From NCBI GenBank assembly GCA_964508025.1, contig CAZDSF010000013.1:1-64000 (forward strand): 64,000 bases of DNA. The letters run 5' to 3'. Numbering within the stretch: position 1 is the stretch's first letter; every line of letters starts with the position of its first letter. The stretch is from JAAZNO01 sp964508025 (GTDB taxonomy: Bacteria > Chloroflexota > Anaerolineae > B4-G1 > SLSP01). Positions 17,718-25,919 of this stretch are shown one piece after another. Under the pieces are notes generated by a model, which did no database searches, had not been told where the DNA came from, and worked only from the letters and a program-made list of their open reading frames with translations. The position numbers and the translations under genes were made by a program.

Positions 17718-17933
17718 CGCGGGTTGCGCATCGCGGAGGCGCTGCTGAAGCGCTGTCTCGCGTGGGCGCTGACGCGAGGCAGCGTCAGCGCCAAACTGAC
17801 TGTCGTCACCACCAATACCCCCGCGATTCGCTGCTACATTCGCTGCGGTTTCATCATCTACGGCCTCGAACCGCAAGCAAGTTTCTACAACGACACCTAT
17901 TACGAGAAGTTATTGATGGCAAAGCGCCTCTAG
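17718..17933 (+). pseudogene. GNAT acetyltransferase, C-terminal remnant
   Basis: The translation from TTG 17724 reads RIAEALLKRCLAWALTRG, then NTPAIRCYIRCGFIIYG and a short tail ending YYEKLL. This is the acetyl-CoA-binding helix and last strands of a GNAT acetyltransferase. The N-terminal half is missing, and an in-frame TAG lies at 17715-17717, so this is a decayed fragment rather than a gene. The stretch between it and the LysM gene (17575-17717) holds no other gene that I can see. Confidence 0.55.
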
Positions 17934-17938
17934 CAGAA

Positions 17939-17988
17939 AAATCACAGGGGCATGAAGATTCGGACAAATCCCCATGCCCCCGTGATTT
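17939..17988 (-). terminator. Rho-independent terminator after glyQS
   Basis: On the minus strand, AAATCACGGGGGCATG pairs with CATGCCCCTGTGATTT around an 18-base loop and is followed by TTCT. It lies 17 bases past the glyQS stop. The stem could also stop transcription from the other side. Confidence 0.7.
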
Positions 17989-18004
17989 AGCCACCTTGAT
18001 CTGC

Positions 18005-21000
18005 CTAAAACCCTTCCAGCTTGCTCAAGTCCACGATGCCCCGCGCCAGGCCCGCAACGCGCTGCAGAAGCGCCAGGCGCGCCTCGCGCACGACGGGATC
18101 AGGATCCATCACTAGAATCGCATCGAAGAAGCGCTGGATAACCGGAACCAGCGGCTGGAACGCCGCAAACAACGCCTCCACGCTGCTTTGACCCCGCAGC
18201 TGCGCCTCGGCGGCGACCATGGCCTGATACAATGCCAGCTCCTCCGGCAGCTGCAACACCTCGGCGCGCAGCTCCAGGCGCGGCTGCTCACGGGTGATGC
18301 GCACGCAGCGCGCGTAGTTATCCAGAATCGGCGTCCAATCGGGGCGAGCGACCCAGCGTGTGAGCTGCGCCGCCGCCTCGCGCGCAGCATACGGACGCTC
18401 GCCCTGCGCTGCCAGCACCGCCTCGACCACATCGAAAGCGAAGCCCTCTTCGCGCAGCACACCGTTCAGCCGCCCGATGACAAAGGTCAACGCCTGCTCT
18501 AACGCCTCCGCCGTCGCTGTGACGGGCAACAGCCGCGCCGCCTCCGCCAACCCCTCACGCACCGAGAACGCCCCCGGCTGCGCCAGAAGCAGCTGCACCA
18601 GACCGAGCGCCGCGCGCCGCAAGCCATAGGGATCCTGCGAGCCGGTCGGCGCGAGGCCTACCGCGAACAGGCCCGCCAGGCTATCGAGCCGATCCGCCAA
18701 CGCCAGCGCCCGTCCCGCCGGAGAAGCAGGCAGCGCGCCGCCGGCGGTGGTTGGCAAGTAATGCTCAGCGATGGCCTGCGCGACGGCAAGCGATTCGCCA
18801 GAGAGTCGCGCGTACTCGCGCCCCATCACGCCTTGCAGGCTCGTCATCTCGACCACCATCTGCGTCGCCAGATCAGCCTTCGCCAGATGCGCCGCCCGCG
18901 CCAACACCTCCAGATCGAGCGGCGAGAGGCCCAGACGCAAGCCGATCCACGGCGCGAGCGCCTCCAACCGCTGCGATTTATCCAACATCGAGCCGAGACG
19001 CTCCTGGAACGTCAACGTCTGCAACTCCGGGACGAAGGATGCCAGCGGGCGCTGGCTATCCTGCTTGTAGAAATACTCCGCGTCGGCATACCGCGCGCGG
19101 ATGACGCCCTCATTGCCGGCGCGCACCACATCCAGATGTTCCCGCCCGCCGTTGCGCACAGCGATGAAGTATGGCAGCAAACGGCCCCCGGCATCGAGCA
19201 CGGGGAAGTAGCGCTGATGCTTCTTCATCACCGCGATGAGCGCCTCTTGGGGCAGCTCCAGGTAACGCGCCTCGAAGCTGCCCAACAGCGCCGTGGGCGT
19301 TTCGACCAGGTGCGTGACCTCTTCCAATAGCGCGGGGTCGTCGGGAATCCGCCCGCCGACGTTCTCAGCGAGGGTCTGCGCCTGGAAGCGGATGACTTCG
19401 CTACGCACCTGGGGATCTACCAACACACCGTAAGATTCCAGCGTGGATTTGAGCGCGCAGGCATTCGTCAGGGCGACTTCCGGCGAGCCGGCAGGACGCG
19501 GCCCCCGCGTCACCCGCCCACTTTCGATACCGGCGTAGACGAACGGAATCACCGCTTCGCCCAGCAGGGCCACGAGCCAGCGAATCGGGCGACTGAAGGC
19601 GACGCCCGTCTCGTTCCAGCGCATGGAGCGTGGGAAGCGCAGGCCGGCGATCCAGCCCGGCAGCAGCTCCGCCAGCACCTCCGCCGCCGCGCGTCCGGCT
19701 TCCTGCCGCCGCACGAGCACGTACTCGCCGCCTTCCAGCGTCTCCACCCGCAAATCGGCGACGGTCATACCCTGAGCGCGGGCGAAGCCCTCCGCCGCGC
19801 GGGTGGGATTGCCGTCTTTATCGAAAGCCGCCCGCGCCGAGGGGCCTTTCACTACCCGCTCGCGGTCGGGTTGGCGCAGCGCCAGACGCTCCGTGAAGAC
19901 AATCAGCCGGCGCGGCGTGCCCCAGATGTGAACGGCGCCATGCTCCAGCCGCGCCTCATCCAACGCCGCCGGAATCGCAGCCTGCAGCTGCGCCAGAGCC
20001 TCGCTCAGATGCGCAGCGGGCAGCTCCTCTACGCCGATCTCGAAGAGGAAGGGGGCGTGGCTGCCAGCAGACGCGGAAGGCGCAGGCGCCTCCACATCTC
20101 CCAAGGGCAACCGCAGCGGACGCCCCTGAGCGGCGGGCGTCGTCTTCAGCCCGGCGCGCCCGCGCCACGGGAATCCAGCCGCCTCGCGCTGCGCCAGATA
20201 CGCCTCTGCCATCCGCCGCGAGAGCGCGCGCATCCGCTTGAAGAAGCTCGCCCGCTCGGTCACGCCCACCACGCCGCGCGAATCCAGCAGGTTGAAGGCG
20301 TGAGAACAGCGCAAAATGTAATCCAGCGCCGGAACGACCAGACCGGCTTCCAGACAACTACGCGCCTCAGCGTCGAAGAGATCGTACATGGCCTGCACGC
20401 GCGCAATATCAGCCAGTTCAAATTCGTAATGGCAGTAATCCACCTCTTGCTGGAGCAGAATCTCACCGTAGGTATGCTGCCAATCCCACGCGAGGTCCCA
20501 CACCGAGCGCACGCCTTGCAGATACATGGCGATGCGCTCCAACCCGTAAGTGATCTCCACGGAAGGCACTTCCAGATTGAGGCCGCCCGCTTGTTGGAAG
20601 TAGGTGTACTGCGTGATCTCCATCCCGTCGAGCCAGACTTCCCAGCCCAGGCCCCACGCGCCCAGGGCGGGACTTTCCCAATTGTCTTCTACGAAGCGAA
20701 TGTCGTGCTCCTCACGCTTGATGCCGAGGGCTTCGAGGCTGCGCAGGTAGCGCTCCTGTGGGTCGCCGGGATCGGGTTTGAGGATGACCTGGAACTGCGT
20801 GTGCATCTGCATTCGGTTGGGATTGTCGCCGTAGCGCCCGTCATCGGGGCGGAAGGATGGCTCAGCATAGCCGACGTTCCACGGCTCCGGGCCGAGCACC
20901 CGTAACACAGTGGCCGGGTTCATCGTGCCCGCGCCGACTTTTTCGTTGTAGGGTTGCCAGATCAGAGCGCCCTGTTCCGACCAAAATTGCTGCAAACGCA

Positions 21001-21025
21001 TAATGATTTCTTGAAAAGTCAACAT
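18005..21025 (-). CDS. glyQS: Glycyl-tRNA synthetase, fused alpha and beta subunits
   Basis: This 1006-residue enzyme charges tRNA-Gly. Residues 1 to about 300 are the catalytic alpha subunit (LTFQEIIMRLQQFWSEQG, GPEPWNVGYAEPSFRPDDGR, FVEDNWESPALGAWGLGWEV). A roughly 40-residue linker rich in proline and alanine follows, and from FLFEIGVEELPA (about 345) to the end is the beta subunit (HKHQRYF-like MKKHQRYFPV, HD-like and anticodon-binding C-terminal regions). In most bacteria the two are separate genes. Single-chain fusions are known in chlamydiae and some other phyla. ATG 21023-21025 was chosen for its GAGGTGAGA ribosome site; a longer frame upstream lacks one. No T-box leader is visible. 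Confidence 0.93.
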   Translation of the reverse strand: MLTFQEIIMRLQQFWSEQGALIWQPYNEKVGAGTMNPATVLRVLGPEPWNVGYAEPSFRPDDGRYGDNPNRMQMHTQFQVILKPDPGDPQERYLRSLEALGIKREEHDIRFVEDNWESPALGAWGLGWEVWLDGMEITQYTYFQQAGGLNLEVPSVEITYGLERIAMYLQGVRSVWDLAWDWQHTYGEILLQQEVDYCHYEFELADIARVQAMYDLFDAEARSCLEAGLVVPALDYILRCSHAFNLLDSRGVVGVTERASFFKRMRALSRRMAEAYLAQREAAGFPWRGRAGLKTTPAAQGRPLRLPLGDVEAPAPSASAGSHAPFLFEIGVEELPAAHLSEALAQLQAAIPAALDEARLEHGAVHIWGTPRRLIVFTERLALRQPDRERVVKGPSARAAFDKDGNPTRAAEGFARAQGMTVADLRVETLEGGEYVLVRRQEAGRAAAEVLAELLPGWIAGLRFPRSMRWNETGVAFSRPIRWLVALLGEAVIPFVYAGIESGRVTRGPRPAGSPEVALTNACALKSTLESYGVLVDPQVRSEVIRFQAQTLAENVGGRIPDDPALLEEVTHLVETPTALLGSFEARYLELPQEALIAVMKKHQRYFPVLDAGGRLLPYFIAVRNGGREHLDVVRAGNEGVIRARYADAEYFYKQDSQRPLASFVPELQTLTFQERLGSMLDKSQRLEALAPWIGLRLGLSPLDLEVLARAAHLAKADLATQMVVEMTSLQGVMGREYARLSGESLAVAQAIAEHYLPTTAGGALPASPAGRALALADRLDSLAGLFAVGLAPTGSQDPYGLRRAALGLVQLLLAQPGAFSVREGLAEAARLLPVTATAEALEQALTFVIGRLNGVLREEGFAFDVVEAVLAAQGERPYAAREAAAQLTRWVARPDWTPILDNYARCVRITREQPRLELRAEVLQLPEELALYQAMVAAEAQLRGQSSVEALFAAFQPLVPVIQRFFDAILVMDPDPVVREARLALLQRVAGLARGIVDLSKLEGF

Positions 21026-21063
21026 TCTCACCTCACACCTTGTTACTGGTTTGTCGTCACCCA

Positions 21064-21648
21064 TTACCCATTCCGTTTCCATTCCGCCTTCAACATCGCG
21101 TACAGGTAAGTGTCGCGCCAGGCGCCATCGGGCTGGAGCAGATGTTGGCGCAATACGCCCTCGTGAATCAGCCCGGCTTTCTCGGCAGTGCGGCGGCTGG
21201 CGAGGTTAATCCCGTCACAGCGCCAGGCGAGGCGCTCCCAGGGCCATGCAGTAAAGCCCCATTCGAGCAACGCCAGCAGGACCGCCGTACCCAGCCCCTT
21301 GCCAGCGGCGTCGGCGCGAATCCACATGCCGAGCTCCGCCGAGCGGTGGGGAAAGCCGCCCTCGCGCAGATGAAAACCGCTGCCGCCGAGCAAACGGCGT
21401 TCATCGGCGCTAAAGATACCCAGGACGAAATCCTCATTGAGCAGATAGCGTCCGCAAAAACGTCGCGCCAGCGCCTCCGACTCTTCGACGCTCTGGTAGG
21501 GTTTGGCCCAAGGCATGAATGTCGTGAGATGCTCGTAGGAGTTGTTGAGCGCATCGGATAACAACTCCCCATCACCTGGCTGATAGGAACGCAGCACGAA
21601 AGTCGGCGTAACGAAGCGCTCTGGCGCGATGAAGTTTCCTGTGTCCAT
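21064..21648 (-). CDS. GNAT family N-acetyltransferase, RimJ/RimL type
   Basis: This 194-residue protein reads as a complete GNAT fold: FVTPTFVLRSYQPGDGELL at the N-terminus, EFVLGIF-like DFVLGIFSADERRLLGGSG, then AELGMWIRADAAGKGLGTA (acetyl-CoA loop, near residue 110) and NLASRRTAEKAGLIHEGVLRQ. Members acetylate ribosomal protein or other N-terminal amines, or small molecules such as amino acids. The substrate cannot be read from sequence. A GGAGTAGG ribosome site lies just ahead of the start. It ends 38 bases before the glyQS start on the same strand. Confidence 0.88.
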   Translation of the reverse strand: MDTGNFIAPERFVTPTFVLRSYQPGDGELLSDALNNSYEHLTTFMPWAKPYQSVEESEALARRFCGRYLLNEDFVLGIFSADERRLLGGSGFHLREGGFPHRSAELGMWIRADAAGKGLGTAVLLALLEWGFTAWPWERLAWRCDGINLASRRTAEKAGLIHEGVLRQHLLQPDGAWRDTYLYAMLKAEWKRNG

Positions 21649-21672
21649 AATCCTACTCCGTTAAGAAAAGTT

Positions 21673-21750
21673 GCGAGTTACGAGTTACGAGTTACGAGTT
21701 ACGAGTTACGTATTACGAGTTACGTATTACGAGTTACGTATTACGAGTTA
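21673..21750. repeat. GAGTTAC heptamer microsatellite
   Basis: About eleven tandem heptamers: runs of GAGTTAC, then alternating GAGTTAC and GTATTAC. The right end overlaps the last codons and TAA stop of recO (TTACGAGTTACC on the plus strand). The tract fills the spacer between recO and the acetyltransferase gene. Confidence 0.9.
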
Positions 21751-22553
21751 CCGCTCTCCAGTCCCGCCCGGTATTCACGCATCATACGCGGGGCGGCTAG
21801 TCGGCGCTCCAGGTGATAGGAGATGTAGCGCTCCATCCAGCGCGCCAGTTCCGCCGCCGTGCGCGCCGGAAAGGGCAACGCGCTGACCACGGGGAAATCC
21901 TCGCGCTGCAACGCCTGTAACCATGAAAGCGCGCTCGGCGAGAGCAAACCGCCGGCAACATCATCCAGGCCCACGGCGCAATCGGGACACAGCGCCCCAC
22001 CCCGCTCGAAATCAATGCCATACGGACGCCGATCTTCGGGGCGCGGGCGCAATGGCGCGCGACAGGGCTTACCCTGCCGTTCGCCCACACAGCTGCGCCA
22101 TTCCGGGCGGAAACCCGCCAGGTCGAGCAAGTGTTGTTCGTACCAGCGGAGCAGACGCTCCGGCTCCGCAGCCTGCTCTAGCAGCGTGAGCGTTGCATCC
22201 ACCAGCTCGAAGAGCGCCGGTTCCGTCTCATCCTCGAAGAAGCGCAACACCAGCTCCGCGACGTAGCGGGCATACGTGCCACGTTCAAAATCTTCCCGCA
22301 ACGCAGCGCGGAGCGTCATTGCCTCTGCCTGACTGATAATGTCCCACGAGCCTTTGACGCGCGACACAAGCAGCCGCGCCCGGCAAAAGAGCTCGAGATG
22401 CCCGCTCTTGCGGGAGCGAGGTTTGCGCACGCCGCGCGCCAACAGGTCGCGCCGTCCATCTGCTGCGAGCACCATCACCACCCGATCTGCCTCGCCCTGA
22501 TCGCGGCGCTCCAGGATGAGAGCATCCAGCGTGTAAAGTTTGGCGCGTCCCAT
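21741..22553 (-). CDS. recO: DNA repair protein RecO
   Basis: The 270-residue protein starts at ATG 22551-22553, giving the expected KLYTLDALILERRDQGEADR (OB-fold) N-terminus. ARGVRKPRSRKSGHLELF follows, and near residues 150-190 a four-cysteine zinc site (CVGERQGKPC and, later, CPDC). RecO anneals single strands and loads RecA with RecR in gap repair. Longer upstream starts only read through a repeat element. The final residues and stop codon lie in the GAGTTAC microsatellite, so the C-terminus may vary between strains. Confidence 0.9.
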   Translation of the reverse strand: MGRAKLYTLDALILERRDQGEADRVVMVLAADGRRDLLARGVRKPRSRKSGHLELFCRARLLVSRVKGSWDIISQAEAMTLRAALREDFERGTYARYVAELVLRFFEDETEPALFELVDATLTLLEQAAEPERLLRWYEQHLLDLAGFRPEWRSCVGERQGKPCRAPLRPRPEDRRPYGIDFERGGALCPDCAVGLDDVAGGLLSPSALSWLQALQREDFPVVSALPFPARTAAELARWMERYISYHLERRLAAPRMMREYRAGLESGNS

Positions 22554-22618
22554 GCTACGTTCACCCAAAAGAGACAGAGGAGTCGCCCATTGGCTCACCA
22601 AAGATACAAGATCAACAG

Positions 22619-22686
22619 TTCGTAGAGAGCAGTGAGCAGGACGCAGTTCGCCACACGCAAACTGCGCACTACTCGCCACTCACCCA
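22619..22686 (+). repeat. Heptamer-built repeat element, copy C
   Basis: The element starts TTCGTAGAGAGCAGTGAGCAG, with an AAACTGCGCACT right arm, and ends in CACTCACCC. Unlike the others it is not placed directly before a ribosome site: it lies between the end of the membrane protein gene and recO, in reverse orientation to both. Confidence 0.7.
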
Positions 22687-22707
22687 CAGCTCTTTTCGCC
22701 GATACGC

Positions 22708-23223
22708 TCAGGCTGATTCCAAGGGCAAGCGCGCAGCTTTGGCAAAAGCTGCCGCCAACGCTTCTACAGAAGCGTTGGATGCCCAACCAGTGAGCGGCGC
22801 GAGCGACTCACTGTCCACCAGGCGCACACACAGTCGCGCGAACGTTGTGGTATACCCCTCGGTTTCCTCCACAGTCTGAGTTGTCACCCGCAGACCAGCC
22901 AGGGACTCCAAAGGCACATCCCACGTCACCGGCTCGCGGCGGAGCAACCAGCGCTGCTCTCGCTGCACCATCCCCCCCTCCGGCGTGCGCTCCATGACGC
23001 CGCGCTCCCACAGCGGGGTGGTCAACGCGGCGAAGAGCGCCGTCCCAAGGGCCAGCGTCACCGCGCCCCCGATGAAGGGCCAGCGCAGGGCATTGCGACT
23101 GAACAACAACACGCCAACGGCCAACAGCAACCCGCCGAGAAATCCCAGCAACACTTTGACCAGCGGCGACCGCAGCTCCCACGCGACCAGGTTATGCTGC
23201 TCATCCAAAATTCGTATCTGCAT
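22708..23223 (-). CDS. Hypothetical membrane protein, two helices
   Basis: The start is ATG 23221-23223 behind AGAAGGGGC. The 171-residue protein has a short N-terminal strand (MQIRILDEQHNLVAWELRSP), two adjacent membrane helices (about 20-65), then a soluble domain of about 100 residues with PLESLAGLRVTTQTVEETEG and RLCVRLVDSESLAPLTGW. The layout resembles PH-like domain membrane proteins, but I cannot assign a family or a function. Confidence 0.7.
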   Translation of the reverse strand: MQIRILDEQHNLVAWELRSPLVKVLLGFLGGLLLAVGVLLFSRNALRWPFIGGAVTLALGTALFAALTTPLWERGVMERTPEGGMVQREQRWLLRREPVTWDVPLESLAGLRVTTQTVEETEGYTTTFARLCVRLVDSESLAPLTGWASNASVEALAAAFAKAARLPLESA

Positions 23224-23361
23224 GATGCCCCTTCTGCCGGGATAAATCACCCCAGCGCGCCTCATATCGGCCCTAGTATACCGCGTTCCGCAAAATCGTC
23301 TAACGGCGCTAAAGCCGCGGGGCCTGAGCGGCGGTTTTCATCGCCGCGCCACACACCCTAC

Positions 23362-23389
23362 TTGACAGTTGCCCCGGTTTGAGTACGAT
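23362..23389 (+). promoter_or_regulatory. Candidate promoter of the amino-acid ABC transporter operon
   Basis: A perfect TTGACA, a 16-base spacer and TACGAT, about 110 bases before the receptor gene. The long leader has no obvious riboswitch fold. Confidence 0.5.
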
Positions 23390-23498
23390 AAAGCCATGTT
23401 GCCACGTACAGGAACACACACACGACCCAAACATATACAACAGCGGCAACGGGATGTTGCATTGACCATGTCTCAAAAACACAGAAGGAGTATCGGAG

Positions 23499-24313
23499 AT
23501 GAAACGTACCTGGTTTATGTTAGCCCTGTCCCTGATGATGTTGCTGGCGCTAGTCCTCAGCGCNNNNNNNNNNNNNNNNNNNNNNNNNNNNNNNNNNNNN
23601 NNNNNNNNNNNNNNNNNNNNNNNNNNNNNNNNNNNNNNNNNNNNNNNNNNNNNNNNNNNNNNNCCTTCGAGTTCATCAACGCGCAAAACGATTTCGACGG
23701 CTTCGACATCGCCCTCATGCGGGAAATCGGCAAGCGTCTGGGTCTCACCGTAGAATTCAAAGACATCAGCTTCGACGGCCTGATTGCCGCGCTCAAGGGC
23801 AAGCAGATTGATACCATCGTCGCGGCCATGTCGGCGACGCCGGAACGCGACAAGGAAGTGGACTTCACCATCAACTACTTCGTCGGCACCGACGCCATCC
23901 TGGTGAAGGAGGGTTCCAGCATCGTCATCAACGTACCTGAGGATATGGCCGGCAGGAAGATCGGCGTGCAATCGGGCACCATCCACGAGACCTGGGTGCA
24001 GGAAAATCTCGTCGCTGCCGGCAAATCCAAAGAAGCCGATGTCTCCCGCTACGAACGCGCCGAGCTCGCCATCGCCGACCTCAAGAACGGTCGGGTGGAT
24101 GTGGTGGCGATGGACTACTATGCCGCGCTCGCTTACATCAAGCAAGGCGGCATCACCCTGGCGCTGGAGCAAAACCTCTCCGGCGAGAATATGGCGATTG
24201 CTGTGCGCGAGGGCGCGGCGCTGCAATGGCATCTGAACAAAATCATCCAGCAGCTCTGGGATGAAGGCTTCATCGAGACGCTGGCCGAGCAATATCTGGG
24301 CAGCGCAGAATAG
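23499..24313 (+). CDS. Polar amino-acid ABC transporter, substrate-binding protein (interrupted by assembly gap)
   Basis: The start is at 23499 (MKRTWFMLALSLMMLLALVLS, a signal peptide) after AGAAGGAG-type spacing. The frame then enters 100 Ns and resumes in another frame at 23664 with FEFINAQNDFDGFDIALMRE. From there the family 3 receptor fold is clear: FDGLIAALKGKQIDTIVAAM, TPERDKEVDFTINYF, IGVQSGTIHETWVQ, VDVVAMDYYAALAYI, and the C-terminal LAEQYLGSAE. The frame change is explained by the placeholder gap, not by a mutation. About 30 residues, including the lipobox if present, are missing. It should bind a polar amino acid and feed the two permeases downstream. Confidence 0.85.
23564..23663. 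other. Assembly gap, 100 Ns
   Basis: Exactly 100 unknown bases, the usual placeholder for a scaffold gap of unknown length. It falls just after the signal peptide of the receptor gene. The missing part likely contained the low-complexity linker and lipobox common there. Confidence 0.98.
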
Positions 24314-24327
24314 TCAATCTGAGTATC

Positions 24328-24358
24328 AAGTGGTGGGGTGCGTTGCGCCCCACCACTT
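24328..24358 (+). terminator. Intercistronic hairpin after the amino-acid receptor gene
   Basis: AAGTGGTGGGG pairs with CCCCACCACTT, followed by ACTTTC rather than a clean T-run. It lies between receptor and permease genes, so it may be a leaky terminator or an RNA-end protector that keeps receptor mRNA more abundant. Confidence 0.65.
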
Positions 24359-24365
24359 ACTTTCA

Positions 24366-24453
24366 AAGTGAGCAATGAGCAGAACGCCGTTCTGCGAACG
24401 GCGTTCGCCGCGTCCAAACTGCTCACCCCTCACTGCTCACCCGTTACTATTTT
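24366..24453 (+). repeat. Heptamer-built 5'UTR repeat element, copy D
   Basis: This has the GTGAGCAATGAGCAG left arm, an extra inner palindrome (ACGCCGTTCTGCGAACGGCGT), the AAACTGCTCACCCCTCACTG right arm, and the end CCCGTTACTATTTT, which touches the GAAGGAG ribosome site of the permease gene. Confidence 0.8.
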
Positions 24454-24467
24454 GAAGGAGATCTGCT

Positions 24468-25136
24468 ATGGATAAATTGCCCGACATTATCAGCAGTCTG
24501 CCGTATTTATTACAGGGCGCGTTGCTCACTGTCGCCATTGCGGTGTTGGCGCTGATCAGCGGCTTTATCATTGGGTTGCCGCTGGCGCTGCTCCGCGTCT
24601 ACGGCAACAAAGTCACCGCGGGGTTTGCACAAGGGTACAGTGTGGTCCTGCGGGGCTTACCCTCACTGGTCGTCCTTTTCATCCTGTTTTATGGGATCTC
24701 ATCCATTATCAAGATTCCGGCCTTTCTTGCTGGTTGCATCGCCCTGGGATTCTGTAGCAGCGCCTACCAGATGGAATTGTTGCGCGGTGCGATTCAATCC
24801 GTCGGCTCTGGGCAGATGATGGCGGCGCGCGCGTTGGGGATGAGCCAGCTGCAAGCCATCACCGCGATCATCCTGCCCCAGGCGTTGCGGCTCGCCATTC
24901 CTTCATGGTCGAACGAGGCCGCAGTGGTGCTCAAGGATTCCTCGCTGGTCTACGCCGTGGGCCTGGCGGAGCTGCTGCGGCGCTCGCAGCAGGTAGCGGC
25001 GCGCACGTACCAGTCCTTCATCGTGTATAGCCTCTGCGCGCTGATTTATTTCAGCCTGACGTTCTTGACGAACCGGGGCCTGGATCGGGTGGAGCGCGTG
25101 TTCCGCCTGCCCTCCCCGCTAGAAGAAGCCCATTAA
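24468..25136 (+). CDS. Polar amino-acid ABC transporter permease (first)
   Basis: The 222-residue membrane protein is of the His/Glu/Gln/Arg/opine family. LLQGALLTVAIAVLALISGFI is at the start, RGLPSLVVLFILFYG near 62, and the ATPase-docking loop ARALGMSQLQAITAIILPQALRLAIPSWSNE near 120-150 (quoted in part). ATG 24468 follows GAAGGAG by 8 bases. It forms a channel with the second permease at 25920-26636. Confidence 0.9.
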   Translation: MDKLPDIISSLPYLLQGALLTVAIAVLALISGFIIGLPLALLRVYGNKVTAGFAQGYSVVLRGLPSLVVLFILFYGISSIIKIPAFLAGCIALGFCSSAYQMELLRGAIQSVGSGQMMAARALGMSQLQAITAIILPQALRLAIPSWSNEAAVVLKDSSLVYAVGLAELLRRSQQVAARTYQSFIVYSLCALIYFSLTFLTNRGLDRVERVFRLPSPLEEAH

Positions 25137-25151
25137 GCGAAGGAGTCTGCC

Positions 25152-25916
25152 ATGAGCGAAGTCATTATCCGCATTGAGAATCTCCACAAAGCCTACGGCC
25201 ACACAGAAGTGCTGAAGGGCGTCTCGCTGGAAATCCATGAAGGCGAGGTCATGGTCATCATCGGGCCGAGCGGCACGGGCAAGAGCACCATGCTGCGGTG
25301 CATCAATCTCCTCACCCGCCCGGATCAGGGGCACATCTGGATCGGTAAGGATGAAATCACGGCGCCGCATGCCGATGTCAACAGAATCCGCGAGCGGGTT
25401 GGCATGGTCTTCCAGGATTTCAACCTCTTCAATCACCTGACCGCGCTGAACAATGTGATAATCGCGCTGACCAAAGTGAAGAAGAGGCCCAAAGACGAAG
25501 CCGAGAAACTCGCCCGCTTTGAGCTGGAGCGCGTAGGGTTGAGCGACAAAGCCGATCTCTACCCGGCGCAGCTTTCCGGTGGACAGAAACAGCGCGTCGC
25601 CATCGCCCGCGCGCTGGCGATGGAGCCAGAAGTGATGCTCTTCGATGAACCCACGTCGGCGCTCGACCCGGAGCTCATCGGCGAGGTGCTGGAAGTGATG
25701 AAGAAGCTGGCCCGCGAGGGGATGACGATGATCGTGGTAACACACGAGATGGGCTTCGCCCGCGAGGTTTCCACGCGCATGATCTTCATGGAAGGCGGCG
25801 TCATCGCGGAAGAAGGCCCCACGCAGCAGCTCTTCTCCAATCCCCAACACCGGCGCACCCGCGAATTCCTGGGCAAAATCACTGAGCTCTACGGCCACGA
25901 ACAGGAAAAGGAGTAA
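25152..25916 (+). CDS. Polar amino-acid ABC transporter ATP-binding protein
   Basis: This 254-residue ATPase is of the GlnQ/HisP type: Walker A GPSGTGKST (near 36), Q-loop VGMVFQDFNLFNHLTALNN, signature LSGGQKQRVAIARALAM, Walker B VMLFDEPTSALDPE and H-loop VVTHEMGFAREVS. It energises uptake by the two flanking permeases. The gene sits 15 bases after the first permease and 3 bases before the second, so the four genes form one operon. Confidence 0.93.
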   Translation: MSEVIIRIENLHKAYGHTEVLKGVSLEIHEGEVMVIIGPSGTGKSTMLRCINLLTRPDQGHIWIGKDEITAPHADVNRIRERVGMVFQDFNLFNHLTALNNVIIALTKVKKRPKDEAEKLARFELERVGLSDKADLYPAQLSGGQKQRVAIARALAMEPEVMLFDEPTSALDPELIGEVLEVMKKLAREGMTMIVVTHEMGFAREVSTRMIFMEGGVIAEEGPTQQLFSNPQHRRTREFLGKITELYGHEQEKE

Positions 25917-25919
25917 CCC

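Noticed and set aside
17724..17933. Functional GNAT acetyltransferase
   Set aside because: Only the C-terminal third is present, with an in-frame stop just upstream and no ribosome site.
19871..20905. Long plus-strand open frame opposite glyQS
   Set aside because: GC-rich coding DNA gives long antisense frames. Its translation is arginine/glutamine-rich and matches nothing, while the minus strand is an unmistakable synthetase.
21026..21063. T-box leader for glyQS
   Set aside because: Only 38 bases separate the genes. There is no specifier hairpin or terminator.
21673..21750. CRISPR array or origin iterons from the tandem repeats
   Set aside because: The units are seven bases without spacers, far too short for CRISPR. 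No dnaA boxes or replication genes are nearby.
23309..24292. Minus-strand frame through the N-run
   Set aside because: Ns hide stops, so the frame is an artefact. The plus strand encodes the receptor.
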